The position numbers and the translations under genes were made by a program. Positions 6,970 to 15,460 of a stretch of 64,000 bases of DNA are shown piece after piece (the first letter of the stretch is position 1; every line of letters begins with the position of its first letter). Below the pieces are notes generated by a model, which made no database searches, had not been told where the DNA came from, and worked only from the letters and a program-made list of their open reading frames with translations. The stretch lies in NCBI RefSeq assembly GCF_000613185.1, contig NZ_CCBB010000001.1:1922001-1986000 (forward strand), in the 5' to 3' direction. This DNA comes from Mycolicibacterium cosmeticum. GTDB lineage: Bacteria > Actinomycetota > Actinomycetes > Mycobacteriales > Mycobacteriaceae.

Positions 6970-9275
6970 AGTTTGGTGACCGGCGCGTGGTTGTGCATCA
7001 GCTTGACCCGGCCCGCGCTACCGAAGTCGATGAGCGACATGGCCGATTCGCCCATCCCGGACACCTCTTCCACCCGGCCCAGCCCGTACTTGTCGTGGGT
7101 GACCCGATCGCCGGGCTCGAGCACCAGCAGCGTCCGGTTGCGCGGCGCCGAGGACCGAGCCGGGGCCGGGCGGGCGCTGTCGGCGAACCGGCCCACGCTG
7201 CGCGGCGCGCTGAGCACCGATGCCGGCGTCTCGACGCGGCGCCAGTTGATCAGTTCCTCGGGGATCTCGCGCAGGAACCGGGACTCCGGGTTGAGCATCG
7301 GCTGTCCCCACGACGACCGCACCTTGGCCCGGCTGAGATAGAGCCGCTGCCGGGCCCGGGTGATCCCCACGTAAGCCAGGCGGCGTTCCTCGGACAGCTC
7401 CGTCGGGTCGCCGAGGGCCCGCATGTGCGGGAACATGCCGTCCTCCCAGCCGGTCACGAACACCACCGGGAATTCCAGCCCCTTGGCGGTATGCAGGGTC
7501 ATCATGGTGACCACACCGGAGCCGTGCTCGGGGATCTCGTCGGTGTCGGCGACCAGTGACACCCGCTCCAGGAACTGCGCCAGTACCCCGGTTTCGGGGA
7601 TGTCTTCGTCGAGCTCCTCCTCCTCGCGAAGAGCCTGCGCATTGGCCAGGTCGATGCTGAATTCGTGTGCGACGCTGACCAATTCGTTGAGGTTGTCCAG
7701 GCGCGCCAGGTCCTGCGGGTCGTTGGACGCCTCGAGCTCGCGACGGTAGCCGGTGCGGTCGAGCACCGACTCGACCAGGTCGCCGAGCTCGCCGTCGAGG
7801 CCGCCGCGCAACTCGTCGAGCAACGCCACGAACGAGGCGATGGCCTTCTCCGAGCGGGTGTTGAGCATCGGGACCTTGCCCTCGGCGGCGGCCTGCAGGG
7901 CGTCGTTGAAGCTGGCGCCGGTGTTCTCGGCGTACACCGCCACACACGCCTCGGCGCGGTCCCCGATACCGCGGCGCGGGGTGTTCAGGATGCGCCGCAT
8001 GCTCACCGAGTCGCCGGGGTTGTCCAGCACCCGCAGGTAGGCGACGATATCGCGAATTTCCTTGCGCTCGTAGAACCGAACGCCGCCGACGACCTTGTAC
8101 GGGATGCCCGAACGGATGAACACCTCCTCCAGCGCGCGGGAGGAGTTGTTGGTCCGGTAGAACACCGCCACGTCGTTGTAGTTGATCTGATTCTGGTCGG
8201 CCAGCGCGTCGATCTCACCGGCGACGAACCGCGCCTCGTCGTGCTCGTTGTCGGCGACGTACCCGACGATCAGCTCACCGTCACCGGAGTCGGTCCACAA
8301 CCGCTTCTCCCGGCGCCCCGCGTTGCGGGAGATGACGGCGTTCGCGGCGTTCAGGATGGTCTGGGTGGAACGGTAATTCTGTTCCAGCAGAATGGTTGTC
8401 GCGTTCGGGTAGTCGCGCTCGAAGTCCTCGATGTTGCGGATGGTGGCACCGCGGAACGCGTAGATGGACTGATCGGCGTCACCCACCACGCACAGTTCCG
8501 CGGGCGGCACCTCACCGGTGTCCTCGGGGCCGCCGCCCACCAGTTCCCGCACCAGCACGTACTGGGCGTGGTTGGTGTCCTGGTACTCGTCGACCAGGAT
8601 GTGCCGGAACCGGCGCCGGTAGTACTGCGCCACCTGTGGAAACGCCTGCAACACACCGACCGTCTCGCCGATCAGGTCGTCGAAGTCCAGCGCGTTGGCG
8701 GCGCGCAGCCGGCGTTGGTATTCACCGAACACCGACGCCACGGTCTTGGACATGTCGTCGGAGGAGTCGGTGAGTTCGGCGACGGCCCGCTCCGGATCGA
8801 CGAGTTCGTTCTTCAGGTTGGAGATCCCGTTGGACAGCACCCGCGGCGAGTACCGCTTGGTGTCCAGCCCCATGTCCTTGGCGATCATCATCAGCAGGCG
8901 CCGGGAGTCGTCGGCGTCGTAGATGGAGAAGTTGGAGTTGAGGCCGGGCAGCAGCGAGGCCTGGTTGCGCAGGATGCGCACACACGTCGAGTGGAACGTC
9001 GACACCCACATGTTGCGGGCCCGGGGCCCGACCAGTTGGACCACGCGCTCACGCATCTCGGCGGCGGCCTTGTTGGTGAAGGTGATGGCCAGGATCTGCC
9101 CGACGCCGACATCCCGGGCGGCCAGCAGATAGGCCACCCTCCTGGTCAGCACCGCCGTCTTGCCCGACCCGGCGCCGGCCACGATGAGCAGCGGCGACCC
9201 CTCGTGCAGCACCGCCTGGCGTTGCTGCGGGTTGAGTCCGTCGAGAAGGTGATCGGTTTCGCTGATGACGCTCAT
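6966..9275 (-). CDS. uvrD1: ATP-dependent DNA helicase UvrD1/PcrA
   Basis: SF1A 3'-5' helicase in nucleotide excision repair and restart; mycobacterial UvrD1 also partners Ku. It has 769 residues, close to the 771 of M. tuberculosis UvrD1. Motif Q/I region: LNPQQRQAV then GAGSGKTAVL. Motif II is DEYQDTN, motif III is GDADQSIYAFRGA, motif IV is NYRST, motif V is TAKGLEFP and motif VI is GITRARQ. The C-terminal Tudor-like tail ends DRVTHDKYGLGRVEEV. Start ATG 9275 (MSVISETDHLLDG) is chosen over the upstream GTG-type start. An AACCTA complement (TAGGTT) at 9286-9291 could be its -10. Confidence 0.97.
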   Translation of the reverse strand: MSVISETDHLLDGLNPQQRQAVLHEGSPLLIVAGAGSGKTAVLTRRVAYLLAARDVGVGQILAITFTNKAAAEMRERVVQLVGPRARNMWVSTFHSTCVRILRNQASLLPGLNSNFSIYDADDSRRLLMMIAKDMGLDTKRYSPRVLSNGISNLKNELVDPERAVAELTDSSDDMSKTVASVFGEYQRRLRAANALDFDDLIGETVGVLQAFPQVAQYYRRRFRHILVDEYQDTNHAQYVLVRELVGGGPEDTGEVPPAELCVVGDADQSIYAFRGATIRNIEDFERDYPNATTILLEQNYRSTQTILNAANAVISRNAGRREKRLWTDSGDGELIVGYVADNEHDEARFVAGEIDALADQNQINYNDVAVFYRTNNSSRALEEVFIRSGIPYKVVGGVRFYERKEIRDIVAYLRVLDNPGDSVSMRRILNTPRRGIGDRAEACVAVYAENTGASFNDALQAAAEGKVPMLNTRSEKAIASFVALLDELRGGLDGELGDLVESVLDRTGYRRELEASNDPQDLARLDNLNELVSVAHEFSIDLANAQALREEEELDEDIPETGVLAQFLERVSLVADTDEIPEHGSGVVTMMTLHTAKGLEFPVVFVTGWEDGMFPHMRALGDPTELSEERRLAYVGITRARQRLYLSRAKVRSSWGQPMLNPESRFLREIPEELINWRRVETPASVLSAPRSVGRFADSARPAPARSSAPRNRTLLVLEPGDRVTHDKYGLGRVEEVSGMGESAMSLIDFGSAGRVKLMHNHAPVTKL

Positions 9276-9347
9276 ATCGGTGTCAAACCTACCGCTGCAC
9301 GGGGACACTTTTTGCGTCGACGGCTTGCTTGGTGGCACACTCGAAAC

Positions 9348-9407
9348 GTGCTCCAGCAGCAGGGACGATTTTTTTACGGGTACCGATCCGCGGTGCCCGT
9401 GGTCTAG
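9348..9407 (+). CDS. Predicted Phe/Tyr leader peptide of the chorismate mutase gene
   Basis: A 19-residue reading frame, GTG to TAG, just before the chorismate mutase gene. It holds consecutive codons for Phe-Phe-Tyr-Gly-Tyr (9369-9383), the end products of the pathway. Its stop at 9405 lies just before the hairpin at 9418-9450. This is the arrangement of amino-acid attenuation leaders. The ribosome-binding site is weak (GGTGG 12 bases upstream), and the frame is open further upstream, so the exact start is uncertain. The composition and position are seen; function is inferred. Confidence 0.6.
   Translation: MLQQQGRFFYGYRSAVPVV
9376..9400 (+). promoter_or_regulatory. Leader hairpin overlapping the Tyr codons (pause or pre-emptor structure)
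   Basis: ACGGGTACC (9376-9384) can pair with GGTGCCCGT (9392-9400) around a 7-nt loop, with one T.G wobble. A stalled ribosome on the FFYGY codons would prevent it. CCGCGG at 9388-9393 can instead pair with CCGCGG at 9423-9428, which would break the downstream terminator hairpin; this is a plausible antiterminator. Confidence 0.45.
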
Positions 9408-9417
9408 CTGCTTCCCA

Positions 9418-9450
9418 GAGCCCCGCGGTCCGCATCCGGATCCGGGGCTC
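9418..9450 (+). terminator. Predicted attenuator terminator before chorismate mutase
   Basis: GAGCCCCG (9418-9425) and CGGGGCTC (9443-9450) form a perfect 8-bp GC-rich stem. A moderately T-rich stretch (GTCTGTTGTG) follows, 63 bases before the aroQ start. It begins 11 bases after the leader-peptide stop codon. Mycobacterial terminators often lack a strong U tail. Confidence 0.5.
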
Positions 9451-9512
9451 GTCTGTTGTGTGAGGCCCGAAACCGGATGAAACCAGAACCCACCAACAGT
9501 GAGGAGTCATCC

Positions 9513-9773
9513 ATGAGTCTCGAAACCGACGCCCCCAGCATCGACGACCTGCGCCTGGAGATCGACCGGCTGGATGCCGAGATCCTGGCCGCCATCAAGC
9601 GGCGCAAAGAGGTCTCCCAGACCATCGGCAAGATCCGGATGGCCTCCGGCGGCACCCGGCTGGTGCACAGCCGGGAGATGAAGGTGATCGAGCGCTACAG
9701 CGAGCTCGGCCCCGAGGGCAAGGACCTGGCGATGCTGCTGCTGCAGATGGGTCGCGGCCGGCTCGGCCACTAA
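9513..9773 (+). CDS. Chorismate mutase, AroQ-delta type (intracellular)
   Basis: Converts chorismate to prephenate, the branch point to Phe and Tyr. It has 86 residues from ATG 9513, supported by GAGGAG six bases upstream; ATG 9477 would add 12 residues. It closely resembles Rv0948c, including RLEIDRLDAEI, MASGGTRLVHSREMKVIERY and the C-terminal GRGRLGH. That tail, in the M. tuberculosis enzyme, takes part in activation by the DAHP synthase complex. The length is typical of the family. It is preceded by the predicted Phe/Tyr attenuator. Confidence 0.95.
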   Translation: MSLETDAPSIDDLRLEIDRLDAEILAAIKRRKEVSQTIGKIRMASGGTRLVHSREMKVIERYSELGPEGKDLAMLLLQMGRGRLGH

Positions 9774-10519
9774 GGCTTCGCGAAGCCGGCCTGGGCCAGC
9801 ACCTGCTGACCGGCCGGCCCGGTGACCAGTTCGACGAACTTCTGCGCGAGGTCCGGATCGGCGGCGCCCTTCAGCGTGGCGATCGGATAGGTGTTCACGG
9901 CGCCGGTCGACTCCGGGAATGTGACACCGTCGACCTTGCCGCCCGACCCCGCGACGTCGGTGACGTACACCAGCCCGGCGTCGGCCTGACCGGTCGACAC
10001 CTTGCCCAGCACGTCGGTGACCGCCGACTCCTCACTGACCGGGGCCAGTATCACCTTGGTGGCGTCCTCGATCTTCTTGGTGGCGGCCCCGCAGGGCACC
10101 TGCGGCGCGCACACCACGACGGCCAGGCCGGGCCGGGCCAGGTCGCGGAAGGTTCTGATGCCCTTGGGGTTGCCCGGCGCCACCGCGATGGTCAGGGTGT
10201 TGGTGGCGAAGTTCACCGGATTCCCGGCCAGCAGCCCGGCCTGGGCCGCCTTGTCCATGTTCTTGGTATCCGCTGCGGCGAACACGTCGGCCTTGGCGCC
10301 CTGGGTCAGCTGGGTCACCAGGTCCGAGGAGCCGGCGAAGGAGAACTCCACCGTCGCGCCGGGGTTGTCGGTCTTGAACTGTTCGCCGATCTGGGTGAAG
10401 GTCTGCTTGAGCGAGGCCGCCGCGAACACCACCAGGTGCTGACCGGGCCCCGACTGATCCGAACTGCATCCGGCGGCCAGCATGGCGGCGGCGAACAGCA
10501 GCGCGGCCAAGCGTTTCAT
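9770..10519 (-). CDS. modA: Molybdate ABC transporter substrate-binding lipoprotein
   Basis: Binds molybdate or tungstate outside the membrane. It has 249 residues, a signal peptide and lipobox LAAGC, and the mature part opens VVFAAASLKQTFTQIGEQF, the ModA hallmark. SFAGSSDLVTQL and GQADAGLVYVTDV are further family segments. The start is ATG 10519, overlapping the upstream regulator stop. The gene is convergent with chorismate mutase (4-bp overlap). No modB or modC follows, which is unusual for this transporter. Confidence 0.93.
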   Translation of the reverse strand: MKRLAALLFAAAMLAAGCSSDQSGPGQHLVVFAAASLKQTFTQIGEQFKTDNPGATVEFSFAGSSDLVTQLTQGAKADVFAAADTKNMDKAAQAGLLAGNPVNFATNTLTIAVAPGNPKGIRTFRDLARPGLAVVVCAPQVPCGAATKKIEDATKVILAPVSEESAVTDVLGKVSTGQADAGLVYVTDVAGSGGKVDGVTFPESTGAVNTYPIATLKGAADPDLAQKFVELVTGPAGQQVLAQAGFAKP

Positions 10520-10923
10520 CTGCGGTCTCCCGGGGTCTCGACGATGACGGTGGTGGCCTTGACGACGGCCACGGCCACGCTGCCCGGCTCCAGCTGCAGT
10601 TCGCGCACCGCATCGGTGCTCATCAGGGAGACGACGGTGAACGGGCCGCACTGCATCTCGACCTGGGCCATCACCGTGTCGGTGACGACCTTGGTGACCA
10701 GACCGGCGAACCGGTTGCGCGCCGAACTGCCGATCCCGACCGGGTCCTGCGGCGCCCGGCCGGCGTGCCCGCGCACGAAGGCCGCCAACTCCGCGCCGTC
10801 GAGCACCTTGCGGCCGGACTCGTCGGCGCTCGCGGTGAGGCTGCCGTCGTCGACCCAGCGCCGCACGGTGTCGTCACTGACGCCGAGCAGCTCGGCGGCC
10901 TCGCGGATCCGGATCGTCGGCAC
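10516..10923 (-). CDS. Helix-turn-helix protein with molybdopterin-binding (Mop/TOBE) domain
   Basis: A 135-residue likely molybdate-sensing regulator. The N-terminal excisionase/MerR-like HTH (about 1-55) reads IREAAELLGVSDDTVRRWVDDG. The C-terminal Mop domain (about 68-132) begins RNRFAGLVTKV, with VVKATTVIVE at the end. GTG start at 10923. It is coupled by ATGA to modA, so it probably controls its own operon in response to molybdate, a ModE-like role by different architecture. Confidence 0.85.
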   Translation of the reverse strand: MPTIRIREAAELLGVSDDTVRRWVDDGSLTASADESGRKVLDGAELAAFVRGHAGRAPQDPVGIGSSARNRFAGLVTKVVTDTVMAQVEMQCGPFTVVSLMSTDAVRELQLEPGSVAVAVVKATTVIVETPGDRR

Positions 10924-11061
10924 CGCGGCATCGTATCCGCATTTTCGGTGGAATGTGACGCGTACATCCGCTTATGCGGAAGACCCCGCCCGCCGAATTC
11001 GACTTTCTGGCGAGGTCCTCTCGCACTTTCGCGCCCGTTTGATCAATTGGGCGAGAAGAAG

Positions 11062-12519
11062 TCAGGGGGTGAAGGCGATGTACTTGGTCTCGAGGTACTC
11101 CTCGATCCCCTCGGTGCCGCCCTCACGGCCGAAGCCGGACTGCTTCACCCCGCCGAACGGCGCGGCCGGGTCCGAGATCACCCCGCGGTTCACGCCGACC
11201 ATGCCGGCGTCCACGGCTTCGGCCACCCGCAGCGCCCGGTCCAGCGACTGCGTGTAGATGTAGGACGCCAATCCGTACTCGGTGTTGTTGGCCGCGGCGA
11301 TGCCCTCTTCCTCGGTGTCGAACCCGATGATCGGCGCGACCGGGCCGAACACCTCCTCCTTGAGGATGCGTGCGTCGGCGGGCACGCCGTCGAGCACCGT
11401 GGCGGGGAAGAAGTTGCCCGGTCCGGCGGGCGCCTCGCCGCCGACGGCCACCTCCGCGCCGCGGTGCACCGCGTCCGTCACCAGCTCGTTGACGATGCCC
11501 AGCTGCTTGGGCGAGATCAGCGGACCCAGCGTCGAGGAATCGTCCAGGCCGTTGCCCAGCTGGTACTCGCTCATCCGCTTGACCAGCTTCTCGGTGAACT
11601 CCGCGCGCACCGCGTTGGCGACGTGGAACCGGTTGGCGGCCGTGCAGGCCTCGCCACCGTTGCGCATCTTGGCCAGCAGGGCGCCCTCGACAGCGGCGTC
11701 GATATCCGCGTCGTCGAACACCACGAACGGCGCGTTGCCGCCGAGCTCCATCGACGTGCGCAGCAGCTTGTCCGACGACTGTTTCACCAGGGCCTTACCG
11801 ACGCCGGTGGAGCCGGTGAACGTCAGCTTGCGCAGCCGGCCGTCGTCGATCAGCGCGGTGGTCAGCTCTCCGGGTTTGGAGGTCGGCAGCACCGACAGCA
11901 CGCCCTTGGGCAGGCCGGCCTCGTCGATCAGCTTGGCCAGCAGCAGCATGGTCAGCGGGGTTTCCTGTGCGGGCTTGACGATCATGGTGCAACCGGCGGC
12001 CAGCGCCGGGCCGATCTTGCGGGTGCCCATCGCCAGCGGGAAGTTCCACGGCGTGATCGCGTAACACGGCCCGACGGGCATCTTGGTCACCAGGATGCGG
12101 CCGGTGCCGGCCGGGCTGTGGGTGTAGCGGCCTTCGATGCGCACCGCCTCCTCGGAGAACCAGCGGAAGAACTCGGCGCCGTACTTGACCTCGCCGCGAC
12201 TCTCGGCGATGACCTTGCCCATCTCCAGGGTCATCAGCGTGGCGACGTCTTCGGCACGCGCCGTGATGGTTTCGAACACCGAGCGCAGGATCTCACCGCG
12301 TTCCCGCGCCGGGGTGGCGGCCCAGTCGGCCTGCACGGCCGCCGCGGCGTCGAGTGCGGCGATACCGTCTTCCGGTGTCGCGTCGGCCACCGAGGTGATC
12401 ACCTCGTCGGTCGCCGGGTTGTGCACCTCGAAGGTCGACGAGCCGGCGCGCTCCTCACCGCCGATCCACAGTCCGGTGGGCACGGAGGAAATCAGCTCTG
12501 CCAAGTGTTCGGTGCGCAT
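11062..12519 (-). CDS. NAD(P)-dependent aldehyde dehydrogenase, succinate-semialdehyde dehydrogenase-like
   Basis: Oxidises an aldehyde to the acid; succinate semialdehyde is the likeliest substrate by family. It has 485 residues from ATG 12519 (MRTEHLAEL). Seen: substrate/NAD region PWNFPLAMGTRKIGPALAAG, Rossmann FTGSTGVGK, general base Glu in MELGGNAP, catalytic Cys in GGEACTAANR, and the C-terminal PFGGVKQSGFGREGG. The length fits GabD (about 480). It is transcribed divergently from pgi, 50 bp apart. GabD2-type enzymes in mycobacteria are similar; exact orthology is not established. Confidence 0.9.
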   Translation of the reverse strand: MRTEHLAELISSVPTGLWIGGEERAGSSTFEVHNPATDEVITSVADATPEDGIAALDAAAAVQADWAATPARERGEILRSVFETITARAEDVATLMTLEMGKVIAESRGEVKYGAEFFRWFSEEAVRIEGRYTHSPAGTGRILVTKMPVGPCYAITPWNFPLAMGTRKIGPALAAGCTMIVKPAQETPLTMLLLAKLIDEAGLPKGVLSVLPTSKPGELTTALIDDGRLRKLTFTGSTGVGKALVKQSSDKLLRTSMELGGNAPFVVFDDADIDAAVEGALLAKMRNGGEACTAANRFHVANAVRAEFTEKLVKRMSEYQLGNGLDDSSTLGPLISPKQLGIVNELVTDAVHRGAEVAVGGEAPAGPGNFFPATVLDGVPADARILKEEVFGPVAPIIGFDTEEEGIAAANNTEYGLASYIYTQSLDRALRVAEAVDAGMVGVNRGVISDPAAPFGGVKQSGFGREGGTEGIEEYLETKYIAFTP

Positions 12520-12569
12520 ACATCCATCATGTACACCCTCGACACGCACGCCGCACTAAGGTCTGAAGA

Positions 12570-14219
12570 ATGAGCGCTGACATCACCGCAACGGCCGCAT
12601 GGCATTCGCTGACCCGTCACCATGACGAGCTCGCGTCGAAGAATCTTCGGGAGATCTTCGCCGAGGATCCGGCCCGTGGAACCGACCTCACGCTGACCGT
12701 CGGCGATCTCTACATCGACTACAGCAAGCACCGCGTCACCCGCGAAACCCTCGATTTGCTGGTCGATCTGGCCAAGGCCGCTGACCTGGAGGGCCGCCGG
12801 GACGCGATGTTCTCCGGCGTGCACATCAACACCTCGGAGGACCGGGCGGTGCTGCACACGGCGCTGCGGTTGCCGCGCGGGGCGCAGTTGACCGTCGACG
12901 GTCAGGACGTCGTCGCCGATGTGCACGAGGTGCTCGACGCGATGGGCGCGTTCACCGATCGACTGCGCTCCGGTGAGTGGACCGGCGCCACCGGACAGCG
13001 CATCACGACCGTCGTCAACATCGGCATCGGCGGCTCGGACCTCGGACCGGTGATGGTGTACGACGCGCTGCGCCACTACGCCGACGCCGGCATCTCGGCG
13101 CGCTTCGTGTCCAACGTCGACCCGGCCGACCTGGTGGCCAAACTCGACGGACTCGACCCCGCCACAACGCTTTTCATCGTCGCATCGAAGACGTTCTCCA
13201 CCCTGGAGACGCTGACCAACGCGACCGCCGCGCGGCGCTGGCTCACCGACGCCCTCGGCGATGCCGCGGTGTCCAAGCATTTCGTGGCGGTCTCCACCAA
13301 CAAGCGCCTGGTCGACGAGTTCGGCATCGACACCGCCAACATGTTCGGGTTCTGGGACTGGGTGGGCGGCCGGTACTCGGTGGATTCGGCGATCGGGCTG
13401 AGCGTGATGGCCGTCATCGGCAAGGAACGTTTCGCCGAGTTCCTGGCCGGTTTCCACCTGGTCGACGAGCACTTCCGTACCGCGCCGCTGGCCGAGAACG
13501 CGCCGGCACTGCTCGGCCTGATCGGGCTCTGGTACAACAACTTCTTCGGCGCCCAGTCCCGGGCCGTGCTGCCGTACTCCAATGACTTGTCCCGTTTTGC
13601 CGCCTATCTGCAACAGCTCACCATGGAGTCCAACGGCAAGTCGGTACAGGCCGACGGCACCGCGGTGACCACGAGCACCGGCGAAATCTATTGGGGCGAA
13701 CCGGGAACCAACGGTCAGCACGCCTTCTACCAGTTGCTGCACCAAGGCACGCGGCTGATCCCGGCCGACTTCATCGGGTTCAGCCAGCCCACCGACGATC
13801 TGCCCACCGCGGACGGCACCGGCAGCATGCACGACCTGTTGATGAGCAATTTCTTCGCCCAGACCCAGGTGTTGGCGTTCGGCAAGACGGCCGAGGAGAT
13901 CGCCGCCGAAGGAACGCCGGCAGACGTCGTCCCGCACAAGGTGATGCCAGGTAACCGGCCCACCACCTCGATCCTGGCGACCAAACTGACCCCGTCGGTG
14001 GTCGGCCAGTTGATCGCGTTGTACGAGCACCAGGTCTTCACCGAAGGGGTCGTCTGGGGTATCGACTCGTTCGACCAGTGGGGTGTCGAGCTGGGCAAGA
14101 CCCAAGCCAAGGCGCTGCTGCCGGTGCTCACCAGCGACGCGTCACCGGCGCCGCAGAGCGACACCTCGACCGACGCCCTGGTGCGTCGCTACCGCGTCGA
14201 AAGAGGCCGCAGCGCTTAG
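12570..14219 (+). CDS. pgi: Glucose-6-phosphate isomerase
   Basis: Interconverts glucose 6-phosphate and fructose 6-phosphate. It has 549 residues and is near-identical in layout to M. tuberculosis Pgi (553). Signature segments include [22 protein letters not shown], the PGI signature around [12 protein letters not shown], and the catalytic Glu and His in MESNGKS and [10 protein letters not shown]. Start ATG 12570 with an AAGGTCTGAAG ribosome site. It ends at a strong nested hairpin. Confidence 0.98.
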   Translation: MSADITATAAWHSLTRHHDELASKNLREIFAEDPARGTDLTLTVGDLYIDYSKHRVTRETLDLLVDLAKAADLEGRRDAMFSGVHINTSEDRAVLHTALRLPRGAQLTVDGQDVVADVHEVLDAMGAFTDRLRSGEWTGATGQRITTVVNIGIGGSDLGPVMVYDALRHYADAGISARFVSNVDPADLVAKLDGLDPATTLFIVASKTFSTLETLTNATAARRWLTDALGDAAVSKHFVAVSTNKRLVDEFGIDTANMFGFWDWVGGRYSVDSAIGLSVMAVIGKERFAEFLAGFHLVDEHFRTAPLAENAPALLGLIGLWYNNFFGAQSRAVLPYSNDLSRFAAYLQQLTMESNGKSVQADGTAVTTSTGEIYWGEPGTNGQHAFYQLLHQGTRLIPADFIGFSQPTDDLPTADGTGSMHDLLMSNFFAQTQVLAFGKTAEEIAAEGTPADVVPHKVMPGNRPTTSILATKLTPSVVGQLIALYEHQVFTEGVVWGIDSFDQWGVELGKTQAKALLPVLTSDASPAPQSDTSTDALVRRYRVERGRSA

Positions 14220-14220
14220 C

Positions 14221-14269
14221 GATTTCGGCGCGCCTACCCGCGGTGACCGCGGGCGGGCGCGCCGAAATC
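14221..14269. terminator. Nested double-palindrome terminator between pgi and the convergent secreted-protein gene
   Basis: Outer arms GATTTCGGCGCGCC (14221-14234) and GGCGCGCCGAAATC (14256-14269) are a perfect 14-bp inverted repeat. Inside it CCCGCGG (14237-14243) pairs with CCGCGGG (14247-14253) around TGA. It starts one base after the pgi stop and ends 8 bp from the stop of the opposite gene, so it can serve both directions. Confidence 0.75.
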
Positions 14270-14276
14270 ACATGGG

Positions 14277-14609
14277 TCAGCCGGGCAGGTCGATGGTCCG
14301 GCATGGGCCGCCGGGCACACAGGCGATCCCGCCGCCGGGGCCGGCCTCGGCCCACGGGCCGCCGGGCACACCGGCCGAGACGTGCCCGTCGGCGCCGGCC
14401 TGGGCACCCGGACCACCCGGGACCTCGGCGCCGGCACCCTGCGGACCCGCCGACGGCGTACACGGGGTGCCGTCCGGGTTGTAACAGCCGGGGGCCGGCG
14501 GCGCCGGCGGCATCGGCTCGGCCATCGCGGCCGGGGCAAGCGCGATGGCTCCGGCAGCGGCCGCACCTGTGAACAGTAGGGGCGTCATCTTCATCAGTTT
14601 CACCATCAT
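14277..14609 (-). CDS. Small secreted Gly/Pro-rich protein, unknown function
   Basis: A 110-residue protein. A Sec signal peptide (hydrophobic 9-26, cleavage around AMA-EP) is followed by a Pro/Gly/Ala-rich mature chain with four cysteines (CYNPDGTPC and CVPGGPC). PGGP occurs three times. ATG 14609; ATG 14591 (MKMTPLLF) is an alternative. Small exported proteins of this composition are common in mycobacteria and I cannot name a function. Confidence 0.7.
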   Translation of the reverse strand: MMVKLMKMTPLLFTGAAAAGAIALAPAAMAEPMPPAPPAPGCYNPDGTPCTPSAGPQGAGAEVPGGPGAQAGADGHVSAGVPGGPWAEAGPGGGIACVPGGPCRTIDLPG

Positions 14610-14663
14610 GTGGTGTCGACTACCCGGTGGTCACGACCGACTAAACGTGACGGTCGGCAAAAT

Positions 14664-15413
14664 TCAGGCGAACCGCTTGGTGTACTTCGGCGGCAGCAAC
14701 CGCATGATCTGCGTCAGCGGCGCCCATGGCCAACTCGGGACCACCGCGCGGCCCTTCTCCTTCTCGATGGCGTCGACCATGGCGCGCACGCCGGTCTCGT
14801 TGTCGACCATCAGCATGGTGGTGGCGGATTTGGCCGTCATCTCCGACTCGATATAGCCGGGCTCGACGACGGTGATTCGGATGGGGCCCTTGTCGTATTC
14901 GGCGCGCAGCGACTCGCCCAGTGAGGTCATCCCGGCCTTGCTGGCGCAGTAAGCGGCCTTACCGCCGGGCACACCGGTGTTCCCGAGCACCGAGGAGATG
15001 AGCACCAGGTGCCCGCCGCCGGTCTTCTTGAACATCTCCAGCGCGGTCTCGATCTGCGCCATCCCGGCAATCAGGTTGGTCTCGATGGTGGCCTTGTTGG
15101 CCCACGGCTTACCCTCGCCCAGCGGCCAGCCCTTGCCGATGCCTGCGTTGACGATGACGCGGTCGATACCGCCCAGTTCGTCGGACAGCGCCCCGAACAC
15201 CCGCGGAATGGCCTCGTGGTCGTTGACGTCGAGGGCGGCGACCGCCACCTTGACGTAGGGGTGCCTGTCGGCGATCTCGGCCTTGAGTTCGTCCAGCCGG
15301 TCGGTGCGGCGTGCGCACAGGGCCAGGTCACGCCCCTTCGCGGCGAAGGCGCGCGCCATGCCGGCGCCCAGCCCGGAACTGGCACCGGTGATGAGGATTC
15401 TCTGGCGAGTCAT
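14664..15413 (-). CDS. SDR family oxidoreductase (Rv0945-like)
   Basis: Short-chain dehydrogenase of 249 residues. NADP(H) motif TGASSGLGAGMA (about 9-20), with ARRTDR suggesting NADP preference. The NAG motif is in VIVNAGIGKG, and the active site is Ser in ISSVLG with Y-x3-K (YCASK). The substrate is unknown; the C-terminus ends in a basic segment. The neighbourhood (pgi on one side, a MutM/Nei-like gene on the other) is that of Rv0945. A palindrome lies just upstream of the start. Confidence 0.92.
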   Translation of the reverse strand: MTRQRILITGASSGLGAGMARAFAAKGRDLALCARRTDRLDELKAEIADRHPYVKVAVAALDVNDHEAIPRVFGALSDELGGIDRVIVNAGIGKGWPLGEGKPWANKATIETNLIAGMAQIETALEMFKKTGGGHLVLISSVLGNTGVPGGKAAYCASKAGMTSLGESLRAEYDKGPIRITVVEPGYIESEMTAKSATTMLMVDNETGVRAMVDAIEKEKGRAVVPSWPWAPLTQIMRLLPPKYTKRFA

Positions 15414-15427
15414 GGCAGCAGAATAAC

Positions 15428-15443
15428 CGAGTTAGATAACTCG
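15428..15443. promoter_or_regulatory. Palindromic operator-like site before the SDR gene
   Basis: CGAGTTA-GA-TAACTCG is a perfect 7+7 inverted repeat 15 bp upstream of the SDR start, where RNA polymerase or ribosomes would bind. The size and spacing fit a TetR-type dimer. No regulator gene for it is adjacent. Confidence 0.4.
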
Positions 15444-15460
15444 TCCAGCGCGCGCTCGGC

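Noticed and set aside
7665..9407. Long antisense frame over uvrD1
   Set aside because: No domain, and it is out of phase with codon constraints of uvrD1; only its last 60 bases (the leader peptide) are credible.
6966..9512. SOS (LexA) box for uvrD1
   Set aside because: No TCGAAC-N4-GTTCGA-type palindrome was found between uvrD1 and aroQ.
10765..12573. Long antisense frame over the aldehyde dehydrogenase
   Set aside because: Low-complexity shadow translation with no recognisable domain.
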